Positions 1 through 6,814 of a DNA stretch of 23,615 bases are shown one piece after another. The notes below the pieces were generated by a model. That model was not told the DNA's origin. It did not search any database and was given only the letters and a program-made list of their open reading frames with translations. The translations under genes and the position numbers were made by a program. The DNA is from Streptomyces lydicus (lineage in GTDB: Bacteria > Actinomycetota > Actinomycetes > Streptomycetales > Streptomycetaceae). The DNA is taken from contig NZ_JNZA01000066.1 in assembly GCF_000717345.1 (NCBI RefSeq), positions 1 through 23,615 of the forward strand, in the 5' to 3' direction. Numbering within the stretch: position 1 is the stretch's first letter; each line of letters begins with the position of its first letter.

Positions 1-273
1 GGGCGTCCCACCCGCCGCGGAGCGGCCGTTCCATCGTGACCACGACCCTGCTGATCACCGCCCCGGCCGTGCTGGCGGGGGGCGGGCCCCCCCCCCCCTC
101 GCCCGCCGCCTCCCCCGCCCCCCGCCGCCGCCCGCTCGCAGGACCGTGCGCCGGCCGCCGTCCCCCGCGCCCGTGCTGCCCCGCAGTTACGTGCGGGCGT
201 CCCACCCGCCGCGGAGCGGCCGTTCCATCGTGACCACGACCCTGCTGATCACCGCCCCGGCCGTGCTGGCGGG
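1..273. repeat. 79-bp perfect direct repeat at contig edge
   Basis: Bases 1-79 are identical to bases 195-273 (offset 194). The sequence between the copies, about 80-147, is a run of C and G homopolymers with little complexity and does not look like normal Streptomyces coding or intergenic DNA. The second copy continues smoothly into the ribosome binding site and gene at 344, so it is probably the true one. The first copy sits exactly at the contig end and is best explained as an assembly or read-error duplication, although a real tandem duplication cannot be excluded. Apart from the small ORF at 230-334, I see no gene in 1-343. Confidence 0.8.
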
Positions 274-334
274 CGCCGCCCTCCGTCCCCGTTCGAGCTC
301 CTCGTCCGGCTCCGCCGGGCGCCGTTCCTCGTAG
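230..334 (+). CDS. possible 34-residue hydrophobic small ORF
   Basis: A GTG at 230 opens 34 codons ending in TAG at 332-334, nine bases before the ATG of the DUF4239 gene. The first 17 residues are hydrophobic and Thr/Leu/Ala-rich, like a membrane segment, and the rest is Ser/Arg-rich. A GGAG lies 13 bases upstream, which is rather far. The close spacing to the next gene would allow translational coupling, but its position in an edge repeat and the lack of a recognised family make it only a candidate. Confidence 0.2.
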   Translation: MTTTLLITAPAVLAGAALRPRSSSSSGSAGRRSS

Positions 335-343
335 GAGGTCCTC

Positions 344-1102
344 ATGTCCCAATGGCTGGTGCTGGGTATCGCCATGGCCGCCGTGTGCGGTGTCGTCCTG
401 CTGATCACCGTCCTCAAGGAGCGCCGGATCACTGAGGACCACGATCCGACCGAGACGCCCGATGTGATCGAGTATCTGACGATGATGGTGGGGGTGGTGT
501 ACGCGATCGTGCTGGGCCTGGCCATCGCCGGTGTCTGGGAGGCCAGGAGCGCGGCCGAGGACACCGTACGGACCGAGGCGCAGGCCCTGCACGAGGTCAG
601 CGCGCGGGCCCGGGCCTATCCGGCGCCGGTGCGCGACCGGATCCGCTCGGACGTGACGGCGTACGCGTCCTACGTCGTCCACAAGGAGTGGCCGGTGATG
701 GCTGAACGGGGGCAGTTGACCGCGCGCGGCACCGAGCTGCTGGCGAAGGTGCGGTCCGACGTCACCGACTACCACCCGGCCAACGACTTCGAGGGGCAGT
801 CCTACCAGCCGCTCGTCGACCAGGTCGGGGTGGTCGACGCGGCCCGCTCGGCCCGGGCGGACGCGGCGGATTCGACGCTGCCCGGAGTGGTGTGGTTCGG
901 GCTGATCACCGGAGGCGCCATCTGCATCGGCGTCGTCTTCACCCTGCAGATCCGGCGCTCGCCGCGGGAGTTGCTGATGGCCGGCCTCTTCAGCGCGCTG
1001 ATCGCCTTCCTGCTGTTCCTCGTCTGGGACTTCGACGCGCCGTTCAGCCGGGGCATCTCGGCGAGTGCGGACCCGTTCCTGGACCTGTTCCCGCATCTGT
1101 GA
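344..1102 (+). CDS. DUF4239 family membrane protein
   Basis: The 252-residue protein has four predicted membrane segments, near residues 4-24, 45-65, 180-202 and 210-228. Between segments 2 and 3 is a soluble, charged, helical domain with ARSAAEDTVRTEAQ-type heptads. This 2+2 topology and the sequence match the bestrophin-like DUF4239 family, whose function is not established. The start is well supported: AGGAGG at 333-338 lies five bases before the ATG. It is followed by a strong terminator and converges on the aldolase gene. A channel-like role would be inference from remote bestrophin similarity only. Confidence 0.85.
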   Translation: MSQWLVLGIAMAAVCGVVLLITVLKERRITEDHDPTETPDVIEYLTMMVGVVYAIVLGLAIAGVWEARSAAEDTVRTEAQALHEVSARARAYPAPVRDRIRSDVTAYASYVVHKEWPVMAERGQLTARGTELLAKVRSDVTDYHPANDFEGQSYQPLVDQVGVVDAARSARADAADSTLPGVVWFGLITGGAICIGVVFTLQIRRSPRELLMAGLFSALIAFLLFLVWDFDAPFSRGISASADPFLDLFPHL

Positions 1103-1120
1103 CCCGGCCGCTCCGGCGGC

Positions 1121-1159
1121 GGTGCCCCCGCGGGACCCGCGCGGTCCCGCGGGGGCACC
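1121..1159. terminator. 17-bp hairpin between convergent genes
   Basis: GGTGCCCCCGCGGGACC (1121-1137) is perfectly complementary to 1143-1159, with a five-base loop. It lies 18 bases after the DUF4239 stop and 54 bases from the aldolase stop, so it probably terminates both convergent transcripts. There is no T tract, as is usual for Streptomyces terminators. Confidence 0.85.
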
Positions 1160-1213
1160 GGCCCGTCGGCCCGCGGCACGCCCGCCCTCCCGGCCGGCGT
1201 GGCCCCGCCCGCC

Positions 1214-2008
1214 TCACTCGAAGAGGCCCGGCTCGCTCCGCACGGTCTGCTGGTACAGCGGCTGGTAGTTGATCCACGCCACCAGGTCGTTGCCCAGCTG
1301 CTCGCGGGTGTGGACGGCGTCGGCGTGGTCGATCAGGACCGGCTTGCCGGCCGCCTTCGCGGCCAGCTGCACCTGGCAGGAGCGCTCCATGGTGAAGAAC
1401 CACCACGCCGCCGCGTCGACCGAGCCGCCGACCGTCAGCAGCCCGTGGTTGCGCAGGATGACGGCCTTGTGCGGCCCCAGCGCGGCCGCGATCCGGCGGC
1501 CCTCCTCCTCGTCGACGACGACGCCCGTATAGGCGTCGTACAGCGCGTGGTCCTCGTAGAAGGCGCAGACGTCCTGGGTGATCGGGTCCAGCAGCTCCCC
1601 GAGGGCGGCCAGCGCCCTGCCGTACGTGGAGTGACTGTGCGCGGCGGCGACGACGTCCGGGCGGGCCCGGTGGACCTGCGCGTGGATCGCGAACGCCGCC
1701 TGGTTGACGTGGTAGCGGCCCTCGACGACCTTGCCGTCCCCGTTCACCAGGATCAGGTCGCTGACGGTGAGGTGCCGGAAGGACATCCCGAAGGGATTGA
1801 CCCAGAAGCAGTCGGGGAACTCCGGGTCGCGCGCGGTGATGTGGCCCGCGACGCCCTCCTCGAAGCCGAGCCGCCCGAAGAGCCGCAGCGCCGCCGTCAG
1901 GCGCTCCTTGCGGTGGCGCCGCTCGCCCTCGACCGTCTCGTGCGTCGGCGGCATCTCGAAGTGCAGCTGCTCGGTGGGGAGGGGCGTGGGCGCGCTCGGC
2001 TCGGACAT
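1214..2008 (-). CDS. class II aldolase/adducin family protein
   Basis: The 264-residue protein carries the class II aldolase/adducin fold typical of fuculose- and ribulose-phosphate aldolases and epimerases. Visible motifs are VNPFG (70-74), the metal-binding pair in AAHSHSTYG (His124, His126) and the downstream third-ligand region RNHGLLTVGG (His188). The substrate cannot be read from sequence. Many Streptomyces relatives are annotated only to family level. The ATG at 2008 is preceded by GAGGAG (2016-2021), which decides it over longer in-frame extensions. It diverges from the SRPBCC gene across 132 bp and has its own terminator at the 3' side. Confidence 0.85.
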   Translation of the reverse strand: MSEPSAPTPLPTEQLHFEMPPTHETVEGERRHRKERLTAALRLFGRLGFEEGVAGHITARDPEFPDCFWVNPFGMSFRHLTVSDLILVNGDGKVVEGRYHVNQAAFAIHAQVHRARPDVVAAAHSHSTYGRALAALGELLDPITQDVCAFYEDHALYDAYTGVVVDEEEGRRIAAALGPHKAVILRNHGLLTVGGSVDAAAWWFFTMERSCQVQLAAKAAGKPVLIDHADAVHTREQLGNDLVAWINYQPLYQQTVRSEPGLFE

Positions 2009-2140
2009 CGCGGCTCTCCTCGTTCTGCGGGTGCTCGCCCCGGAAGCTACGCCGCGGCCCGTGAAGAGACCAGAGAGGTCACCGACGGGTGCGGTGGAGG
2101 TGCTGTGAACCGCGTACGGGCCGGGCGGCATCCTGGGGCG

Positions 2141-2617
2141 ATGAGAACTGTCGTGGTCCACAAGGACGTGGCGGCGCCGCCCGCCGCACTGTTCGCCCTG
2201 CTCACCGATCCGCACCGGCACGCCGACCTGGACGGCTCGGGCATGCTGCGCGGCCGTCCGGAGGGACCGCGGTCGCTGGCGCTCGGCGACCGGTTCAGCA
2301 TGGGCATGCGTCAGGGCGGCATCCCGTACCGCTCGGTCAACACCGTCGTGGAGTACGAGACGGACCGGCTGCTCGCCTGGGAGACCTGGGGCGAACTGGC
2401 CGGCCGCCGGCTGGTCGGCGGCCAGCGCTGGCGCTACGGGCTTCAGCCGCTGGAGTCGGGCGGCACCCGGGTGACGCACACCTACGACTGGCGCGGCGCC
2501 CGCTTCCCCCGCCTGGTCGTCGAACTCCCGGGCTATCCGGCCCGGATGGGCCCGGCGATGAGCCGGACCCTGAGCCGCCTGGCGGCGTACGCCGAGGGCT
2601 CGGCGGACGGCCGCTAG
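2141..2617 (+). CDS. SRPBCC (START/Bet v 1-like) family protein
   Basis: The 158-residue protein starts MRTVVVHKDVAAPPAALFALLTD (the segment from residue 1 on is a typical SRPBCC first strand and helix) and continues through alternating strands to a long C-terminal helix (RMGPAMSRTLSRLAAYAEG). This is the helix-grip fold that binds hydrophobic ligands in polyketide cyclase-like proteins. No ligand can be assigned. The ATG at 2141 has only a weak GGGGCG-like sequence upstream. Its TAG stop (2615-2617) overlaps the stop codon of the convergent reductase gene, so no terminator separates the two. Confidence 0.8.
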   Translation: MRTVVVHKDVAAPPAALFALLTDPHRHADLDGSGMLRGRPEGPRSLALGDRFSMGMRQGGIPYRSVNTVVEYETDRLLAWETWGELAGRRLVGGQRWRYGLQPLESGGTRVTHTYDWRGARFPRLVVELPGYPARMGPAMSRTLSRLAAYAEGSADGR

Positions 2618-3519
2618 CCGTTCGGCTCGCCGGCCCCGTCGGCCGGCTCGCCGCTCAGCAGGCGGACGCCGCGCAGCAGCGCCGAGTGGTCCAGCGCGCC
2701 GTCGCCGCGGGCCACGGCCGAGGCGACGAGCTGCGCGGCGGCCGCGCCGACGGGCAGTGCCGCGCCCACCGTGCGGGCCGCGTCGGTCACGATCCCCATG
2801 TCCTTGTGGTGCAGCTCCAGCTTGAAGCCGGGGCGGAAGTCGCCGGTGAGGAGGGCGTCCTTCTTGCGGGTCAGGACGGTGGAGCCGGCCAGTCCGCCGG
2901 ACAGGACCTCCAGGGCGGCCGGCAGGTCGACGCCGGACTTCTCCAGGAACACGACGGCCTCGGCGAGGGCCTGCAGATTGACCGCGACGATCAGCTGGTT
3001 GGCGGCCTTGACGGTCTGCCCGGCGCCGTGCGGACCGCAGTGCACGACGGTCGTGCCGACCGCGTCGAGGACCGGCCGGGCGGCGTCGAGGTCGGCCCGC
3101 TCGCCCCCGACCATGATCGACAGCGTGCCCTCGACGGCGCCCGCCTCACCGCCCGACACCGGGGCGTCCAGCACCCGGATGCCCTTGGCGGCGGCGGCCT
3201 CGGCCAGGTCGACGGAGGTCCGCGGGGTGATCGAGGAGTGGTCGATGAAGAGCGCTCCGCCGCGCGCGTTCTCCAGGATCCCGTCGGGTCCGTAGGCGAC
3301 GGCTTCGACCTGCGGCGACGCCGGGACCATGGTGATCACGACGTCCGCGTCCCGGACCGCCTCGGCGATCGAGCCCGCCTCCTTGCCGCCCGCCGCGACC
3401 AGGGCGCCCGCCCGGCCCGGGCTGCGGTTCCAGCCGGTCACGGTGTGTCCGGCCCTGGCGAGGTTCACCGCCATCGGGCTGCCCATGATGCCGAGGCCGA
3501 GGAATCCGATCGTGCTCAT
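2614..3519 (-). CDS. NAD(P)-dependent reductase, 3-hydroxyisobutyrate dehydrogenase family
   Basis: The 301-residue protein belongs to the beta-hydroxyacid dehydrogenase family (3-hydroxyisobutyrate dehydrogenase, tartronate semialdehyde reductase GarR/GlxR). The nucleotide-binding GLGIMG lies at 8-13, the substrate-binding DAPVSGG at 118-124, and the catalytic-lysine motif GAGQTVKAANQ has Lys171 and Asn174. The length is normal for the family. I place the start at the ATG at 3519. A GTG at 3531 would add four residues. An inverted repeat sits 20 bases upstream of the start. Tartronate semialdehyde reductase is a plausible specific function, but the sequence alone does not settle it. Confidence 0.88.
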   Translation of the reverse strand: MSTIGFLGLGIMGSPMAVNLARAGHTVTGWNRSPGRAGALVAAGGKEAGSIAEAVRDADVVITMVPASPQVEAVAYGPDGILENARGGALFIDHSSITPRTSVDLAEAAAAKGIRVLDAPVSGGEAGAVEGTLSIMVGGERADLDAARPVLDAVGTTVVHCGPHGAGQTVKAANQLIVAVNLQALAEAVVFLEKSGVDLPAALEVLSGGLAGSTVLTRKKDALLTGDFRPGFKLELHHKDMGIVTDAARTVGAALPVGAAAAQLVASAVARGDGALDHSALLRGVRLLSGEPADGAGEPNG

Positions 3520-3538
3520 CGCGCCACCCACTCACTCA

Positions 3539-3555
3539 ATTCCGCACAACGGAAT
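3539..3555. promoter_or_regulatory. 17-bp inverted repeat, possible IclR-type operator
   Basis: ATTCCG (3539-3544) and CGGAAT (3550-3555) form a perfect dyad with a five-base spacer, 20 bases upstream of the reductase start. A further CGGAAT lies about 20 bases beyond. The TTCCG-n5-CGGAA form resembles IclR-family operators, and AllR-type IclR regulators control glyoxylate and tartronate-semialdehyde genes in Streptomyces. The link to AllR is inference. Confidence 0.5.
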
Positions 3556-3639
3556 CAATCTATCGCTACTCGGAATCCATCATGTGCCGGACGCCGAGAG
3601 GCGTCAACCGCGGCCCTCCCCCGCCGGCGGGAACGACAA

Positions 3640-3677
3640 CGCCGCCGCTCCGGCCCCGGAGGGCCCGAACGGCGGCG
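3640..3677 (-). terminator. hairpin downstream of guaA
   Basis: CGCCGCCG (3640-3647) pairs with CGGCGGCG (3670-3677). The loop contains a second possible stem, CTCCGG/CCGGAG. It lies 33 bases past the guaA stop on the minus strand, a suitable place for its terminator. Confidence 0.6.
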
Positions 3678-3709
3678 CGGTCGATCGGCTCAGCGGGAGA
3701 CCCCGGGGG

Positions 3710-5296
3710 TCACTCCCACTCGATGGTGCCCGGCGGCTTGCTGGTCACGTCGAGGACGACGCGGTTGACGTCCGCGACCTCGTTCGTGATGCGGGTCGAG
3801 ATGCGGGCCAGCACCTCGTACGGCATACGGGTCCAGTCGGCCGTCATCGCGTCCTCGGAGGAGACCGGGCGCAGCACGATCGGGTGGCCGTACGTGCGGC
3901 CGTCGCCCTGGACGCCGACGGAGCGGACATCGGCGAGCAGGACCACCGGGCACTGCCAGATCTCACGGTCCAGGCCGGCCGCGGTCAGCTCCTCGCGGGC
4001 GATGGCGTCCGCCTCGCGCAGCAGGTCCAGGCGGTCCCTGGTGACCTCGCCGACGATGCGGATGCCGAGGCCGGGGCCGGGGAACGGCTGGCGGTGGACG
4101 ATCTCGTCGGGCAGGCCGAGCTCGGTGCCGACCATCCGCACCTCGTCCTTGAACAGCTGGCGCAGCGGCTCGACGAGCTCGAACTCGATGTCGTCGGGGA
4201 GCCCACCGACGTTGTGGTGCGACTTGATGTTGGCGGTGCCGGTGCCGCCGCCGGACTCGACGATGTCCGGGTAGAGCGTGCCCTGGACCAGGAAGGCGAC
4301 TTCCTCGCCCTCGGCGCCGGCCTCGGCGACCAGCTCGGCCTGGGCCTGCTCGAAGACGCGGATGAACTCGCGGCCGATGATCTTCCGCTTCTGCTCGGGG
4401 TCGCTGACCCCGGCGAGCGCGTTCAGGAAGCGCTCCTCGGCCTCGACGACCTTCAGCTGGACGCCGGTGGCGGCCACGAAGTCCTTCTCGACCTGCTCCG
4501 ACTCGCCCTTGCGCATCAGGCCGTGGTCGACGTAGACGCAGGTCAGCTGGTCGCCGATGGCCTTCTGGACGAGGGCGGCGGCGACCGCGGAGTCCACGCC
4601 GCCGGACAGCCCGCAGATCGCACGCTTGGTGCCGACCTGCGCGCGGATCGCGGCGACCTGCTCCTCGACCACGCTGTGGGTGGTCCAGTTCGGCTCGATG
4701 CCCGCACCGCGGTACAGGAAGTGCTCCAGGACCTGCTGGCCGTGCGTGGAGTGCATGACCTCGGGGTGGTACTGGACGCCGTAGAGCTTCTTCTCGTCGT
4801 TCTCGAAGGCGGCGACCGGGACCACGTCCGTGGACGCGGTGACGGTGAAGCCCTCGGGGGCGGCGGAGCAGGCGTCGCCGTGCGACATCCACACCGACTG
4901 CTCGGCGGGGGTGCCCTCGAAGAGGGTGGAGCCGGGGCGGGAGACGGCGAGCGGGGTACGGCCGTACTCACGGGCGCCGGTGTTGTCGACGGTGCCACCG
5001 AGAGTGGTGGCCATGAGCTGGAAGCCGTAGCACATGCCGAAGACCGGGACGCCGGCTTCGAACAGGGCGCGGTCCAGGCGGGGGGCGCCCTCCGCGTAGA
5101 CCGACGAGGGGCCGCCGGAGAGGATGATCGCCTTGGGGTTCTTGGCGAGCATCTCGGCCACCGGCATGGTGGACGGCACGATCTCGCTGTAGACCCGGGC
5201 CTCACGGACTCGGCGGGCGATGAGCTGGGCGTACTGTGCGCCGAAGTCGACTACGAGGACGACGTCCGGGGCGGCGGCAGGGGGCGCTGATGGCAC
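3710..5296 (-). CDS. guaA: GMP synthase (glutamine-hydrolysing)
   Basis: The 528-residue enzyme converts XMP to GMP with ATP and glutamine, the last step of guanylate synthesis. The N-terminal class I glutamine amidotransferase domain (about 11-200) has the nucleophile Cys89 in GMCYGFQ and His177-Pro-Glu179. The ATP-pyrophosphatase domain begins with the PP-loop SGGVDS (231-236), and the C-terminal dimerisation domain ends in the conserved [10 protein letters not shown] chose the GTG at 5296 because GGAAGG lies nine bases upstream and the alignment with known Streptomyces GuaA begins there. The frame is open for 52 more codons upstream, but these are not family-like and overlap the divergent leader. 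Confidence 0.97.
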   Translation of the reverse strand: MPSAPPAAAPDVVLVVDFGAQYAQLIARRVREARVYSEIVPSTMPVAEMLAKNPKAIILSGGPSSVYAEGAPRLDRALFEAGVPVFGMCYGFQLMATTLGGTVDNTGAREYGRTPLAVSRPGSTLFEGTPAEQSVWMSHGDACSAAPEGFTVTASTDVVPVAAFENDEKKLYGVQYHPEVMHSTHGQQVLEHFLYRGAGIEPNWTTHSVVEEQVAAIRAQVGTKRAICGLSGGVDSAVAAALVQKAIGDQLTCVYVDHGLMRKGESEQVEKDFVAATGVQLKVVEAEERFLNALAGVSDPEQKRKIIGREFIRVFEQAQAELVAEAGAEGEEVAFLVQGTLYPDIVESGGGTGTANIKSHHNVGGLPDDIEFELVEPLRQLFKDEVRMVGTELGLPDEIVHRQPFPGPGLGIRIVGEVTRDRLDLLREADAIAREELTAAGLDREIWQCPVVLLADVRSVGVQGDGRTYGHPIVLRPVSSEDAMTADWTRMPYEVLARISTRITNEVADVNRVVLDVTSKPPGTIEWE

Positions 5297-5328
5297 TTCG
5301 GCGGCCTTCCGGCGGGTGTGGAGCGGGG

Positions 5329-5358
5329 TTGGACTTTCGATTCTAACGGGCTCATACT
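5329..5358 (+). promoter_or_regulatory. putative promoter of the chorismate mutase leader transcript
   Basis: TTGGAC (5329-5334) and CATACT (5353-5358) are separated by 18 bases. A start point about seven bases after the -10 falls on or next to the A of the ATG at 5366, so the leader peptide would be translated from a leaderless transcript. This fits with the lack of a convincing ribosome binding site before that ATG. On the opposite strand, TAGAAT (5345 to 5340) is a good -10 for guaA, so the two divergent promoters overlap. Confidence 0.55.
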
Positions 5359-5365
5359 GTGACTC

Positions 5366-5437
5366 ATGTTCCAGCAGCTGACCTTCGCCTTTACCTATGG
5401 CACCGGCCCATCCGGTTGCCATGGTTGTGCTGCTTGA
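5366..5437 (+). CDS. Phe/Tyr-rich leader peptide upstream of chorismate mutase
   Basis: A 23-codon ORF begins [11 protein letters not shown] and ends in TGA at 5435-5437. Four of its first eleven residues are Phe or Tyr, including the codons TTT (5390-5392) and TAT (5396-5398), both rare in Streptomyces. The remaining codons (CCA, CAT, TGT, GCT) are also atypical. The Phe/Tyr cluster at 5384-5398 is followed at the very next base by a hairpin, the layout of trp- and phe-type leader peptides. The downstream gene is chorismate mutase, the branch-point enzyme to Phe and Tyr. The function is inferred from this arrangement, and the peptide itself is not a family I know. Confidence 0.6.
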   Translation: MFQQLTFAFTYGTGPSGCHGCAA

Positions 5438-5489
5438 TCGACTGACGAGCAAACTTCCCAGGCGCCCCGGGCCGACAAGGTCCGGGGCG
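5399..5489 (+). promoter_or_regulatory. putative ribosome-mediated attenuator
   Basis: Hairpin 1:2 is GGCACCGG (5399-5406) with CCGGTTGCC (5412-5420), one bulged base, starting directly after the TAT control codon. Hairpin 3:4 is CGCCCCGG (5463-5470) with CCGGGGCG (5482-5489), a perfect 8-bp stem and an 11-base loop, 59 bases before the chorismate mutase ATG. Segment 2 could instead pair with GGCGCCCCGG (5461-5470) through GCC/GGC and CCGG/CCGG, which would break the 3:4 terminator. This is the classic antiterminator logic. The 3:4 stem is not followed by a clear T tract. Confidence 0.5.
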
Positions 5490-5548
5490 TCTGTGCATGC
5501 CGAGGACCGTCAGCGGCTCCGGGGCCCGCTCACCCCAGGAGACACCCC

Positions 5549-5848
5549 ATGAGCACCGAGACCACCACCGCCCCCACTCCCGACACCGGAGCGCGCACCC
5601 CGGAGGCGGCCGGGATCATCTCCGACGCACGGCGCCGGATCGACGATCTCGACGGCCGGATCATCGGCCTCGTGCAGGAACGGATGGCCGTCTCGGCCGT
5701 CATCCAGCGCGAGCGGATCACCTCCGGCGGGCGGCGGGTGAATCTCACCCGCGAGATGGAGATCCTCGCCCACTACCGCGACCAGCTCGGCAGGCCGGGC
5801 ACCGCGCTGGCGATGACCCTGCTGGAGCTGTCGCGGGGCCAGATCTGA
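5549..5848 (+). CDS. chorismate mutase, AroQ class
   Basis: The 99-residue, all-helical, monofunctional AroQ chorismate mutase converts chorismate to prephenate for phenylalanine and tyrosine. Helix 1 has the hallmark ARRRIDDLDGRIIGLVQER (about 27-45). It is followed by the Arg-rich RVNLTREMEILAHYRDQLG (63-81), and the protein ends in LLELSRGQI. The size is normal for this actinobacterial type. AGGAGA (5537-5542) is six bases before the ATG. It diverges from guaA and is preceded by the aromatic leader described here. No partner gene follows, so it appears monocistronic. Confidence 0.9.
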   Translation: MSTETTTAPTPDTGARTPEAAGIISDARRRIDDLDGRIIGLVQERMAVSAVIQRERITSGGRRVNLTREMEILAHYRDQLGRPGTALAMTLLELSRGQI

Positions 5849-5888
5849 GCGACGCCCCGCCGGCCCCGGCACGCGCCCCGGGCACCAC

Positions 5889-5905
5889 CCGGCCCCGCGG
5901 GCCGG
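5889..5905 (+). terminator. short hairpin after chorismate mutase
   Basis: CCGGCCC (5889-5895) pairs with GGGCCGG (5899-5905) around a three-base loop, 40 bases after the stop codon. It is a modest candidate terminator without a T tract. Confidence 0.35.
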
Positions 5906-6206
5906 AGCAGCCGGGGGTGGCGGGGTGTGGCTGGTTCCCTTCGGCGTTCGGTCGGTTTCGGCGGCGGGCCGGAGCGCGCGGCACGGGGGTGCACGCCCGG
6001 CGCAGCTGCTGGATCTGAGTTCGGTTGCCGACTCACCCGTACGGCGCGTGACCGGCCGCCGCGGGGCTTCGTTGTTCCCGGTGCCACGCCAGCCAGGCGC
6101 GGCCTGCAGGACTACGCGTAGACGCCGCCCCACGGGCGGAAGATCCGGAACGATGAGACGCCGGCCGCTTGCCGCGGTCCGCGTCGTGGGACCTCGCTCC
6201 GGTGCG

Positions 6207-6287
6207 GTGACCGGTCAGCAGGGGACAGCAGCCCGGTCACATCCGATGGGGTGGTCGGTCCTGGGGACGCCCGGGACCGACCGCATC
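6207..6287. other. two adjacent strong hairpins, possible structured RNA
   Basis: Hairpin A is GTGACCGG (6207-6214) with CCGGTCAC (6233-6240), eight pairs around an 18-base loop. Hairpin B is GGTCGGTCC (6253-6261) with GGACCGACC (6274-6282), nine pairs, with an inner GGG/CCC and an outer GATG/CATC that could lengthen it. They lie five bases apart in DNA without coding signal. I do not recognise a known riboswitch or RNA family. Confidence 0.35.
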
Positions 6288-6398
6288 CGGTCGAAACGGT
6301 TGCGCCAGGTGAGGCGCATCCAGGACGATGCTTGACGAACGACCTACCGCTCCCGGTACGGACCGCACACTGCCCTTGGTCCGATCGGGGCGGACCTC

Positions 6399-6437
6399 GG
6401 CACCACCCCTGAGCACCACCCCGAAGCACCACCCCGA
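6399..6437. repeat. 13-bp tandem repeat, three copies
   Basis: Three head-to-tail units, 6399-6411, 6412-6424 and 6425-6437. The last two are identical (AGCACCACCCCGA) and the first differs slightly. They are non-coding and of unknown meaning. Confidence 0.7.
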
Positions 6438-6509
6438 GCCAGCGGCGCTACCCCCCCCCCAGCGCCGCCCGTCGGTGCCGGCGCTGCCCTGACGCCGGCA
6501 CCGAAAGCC

Positions 6510-6560
6510 AAGGGCCCCGTGCCGTCCGCACCCCCCTCGCGGACGGTATTCGGGGCCCTT
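6510..6560. terminator. bipartite hairpin, orphan terminator candidate
   Basis: AAGGGCCCCG (6510-6519) pairs with CGGGGCCCTT (6551-6560), and inside it CCGTCCGC (6522-6529) pairs with GCGGACGG (6539-6546). The result is an 18-bp two-part stem. It is 660 bases after chorismate mutase and 250 bases before the next gene, so the transcript it ends is unclear. It may terminate an unannotated RNA from 5900-6500 or an antisense transcript. Confidence 0.55.
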
Positions 6561-6679
6561 CGCTCTGCGGGGGCGCACATCCGGCGCACGGCCGCCGCTC
6601 CCACCTGCGCTGTGAGCCGGCTTTGCGTGCCCTGTGAGGCGGCTGTGAAGGCTGTGACCAGCATCACGCCCCTTGTTTC

Positions 6680-6701
6680 GGTTGAGCGAACAACCTTTTT
6701 T
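6680..6701 (+). terminator. small hairpin with T6 tail
   Basis: GGTTG (6680-6684) pairs with CAACC (6691-6695) around AGCGAA and is followed by six Ts (6696-6701). A T6 run is rare in DNA this GC-rich. It looks like a compact intrinsic terminator or attenuator 113 bases before the surface-protein ATG, but the stem is only five pairs. Confidence 0.35.
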
Positions 6702-6814
6702 GGCCATGGCCGGTCATGTACGTGCAATCGCACGGCCCTACCGCGCCCCACCGCGACGGCCCGCCACCCACTTGTGCCCCCCACCGGCACTTTGGACCCC
6801 GAGAGGTCTTCTCG

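Larger units (their letters stand above)
5849..6814. other. 966-bp gap without a convincing gene
   Basis: None of the open frames here resembles a protein family, and codon use is not Streptomyces-like. What can be seen is four hairpin groups (5889-5905, 6207-6287, 6510-6560, 6680-6701) and a short tandem repeat (6399-6437), listed separately. The last part, about 6600-6814, should hold the promoter and long leader of the surface-protein gene. Its AT-richer stretch is around 6655-6720. Confidence 0.6.

Noticed and set aside
3329..5290. Very long plus-strand frame opposite guaA
   Set aside because: It is the antisense shadow of guaA, a common effect of high third-position GC. The residues are Val/Gly/Asp/Leu-rich without family features.
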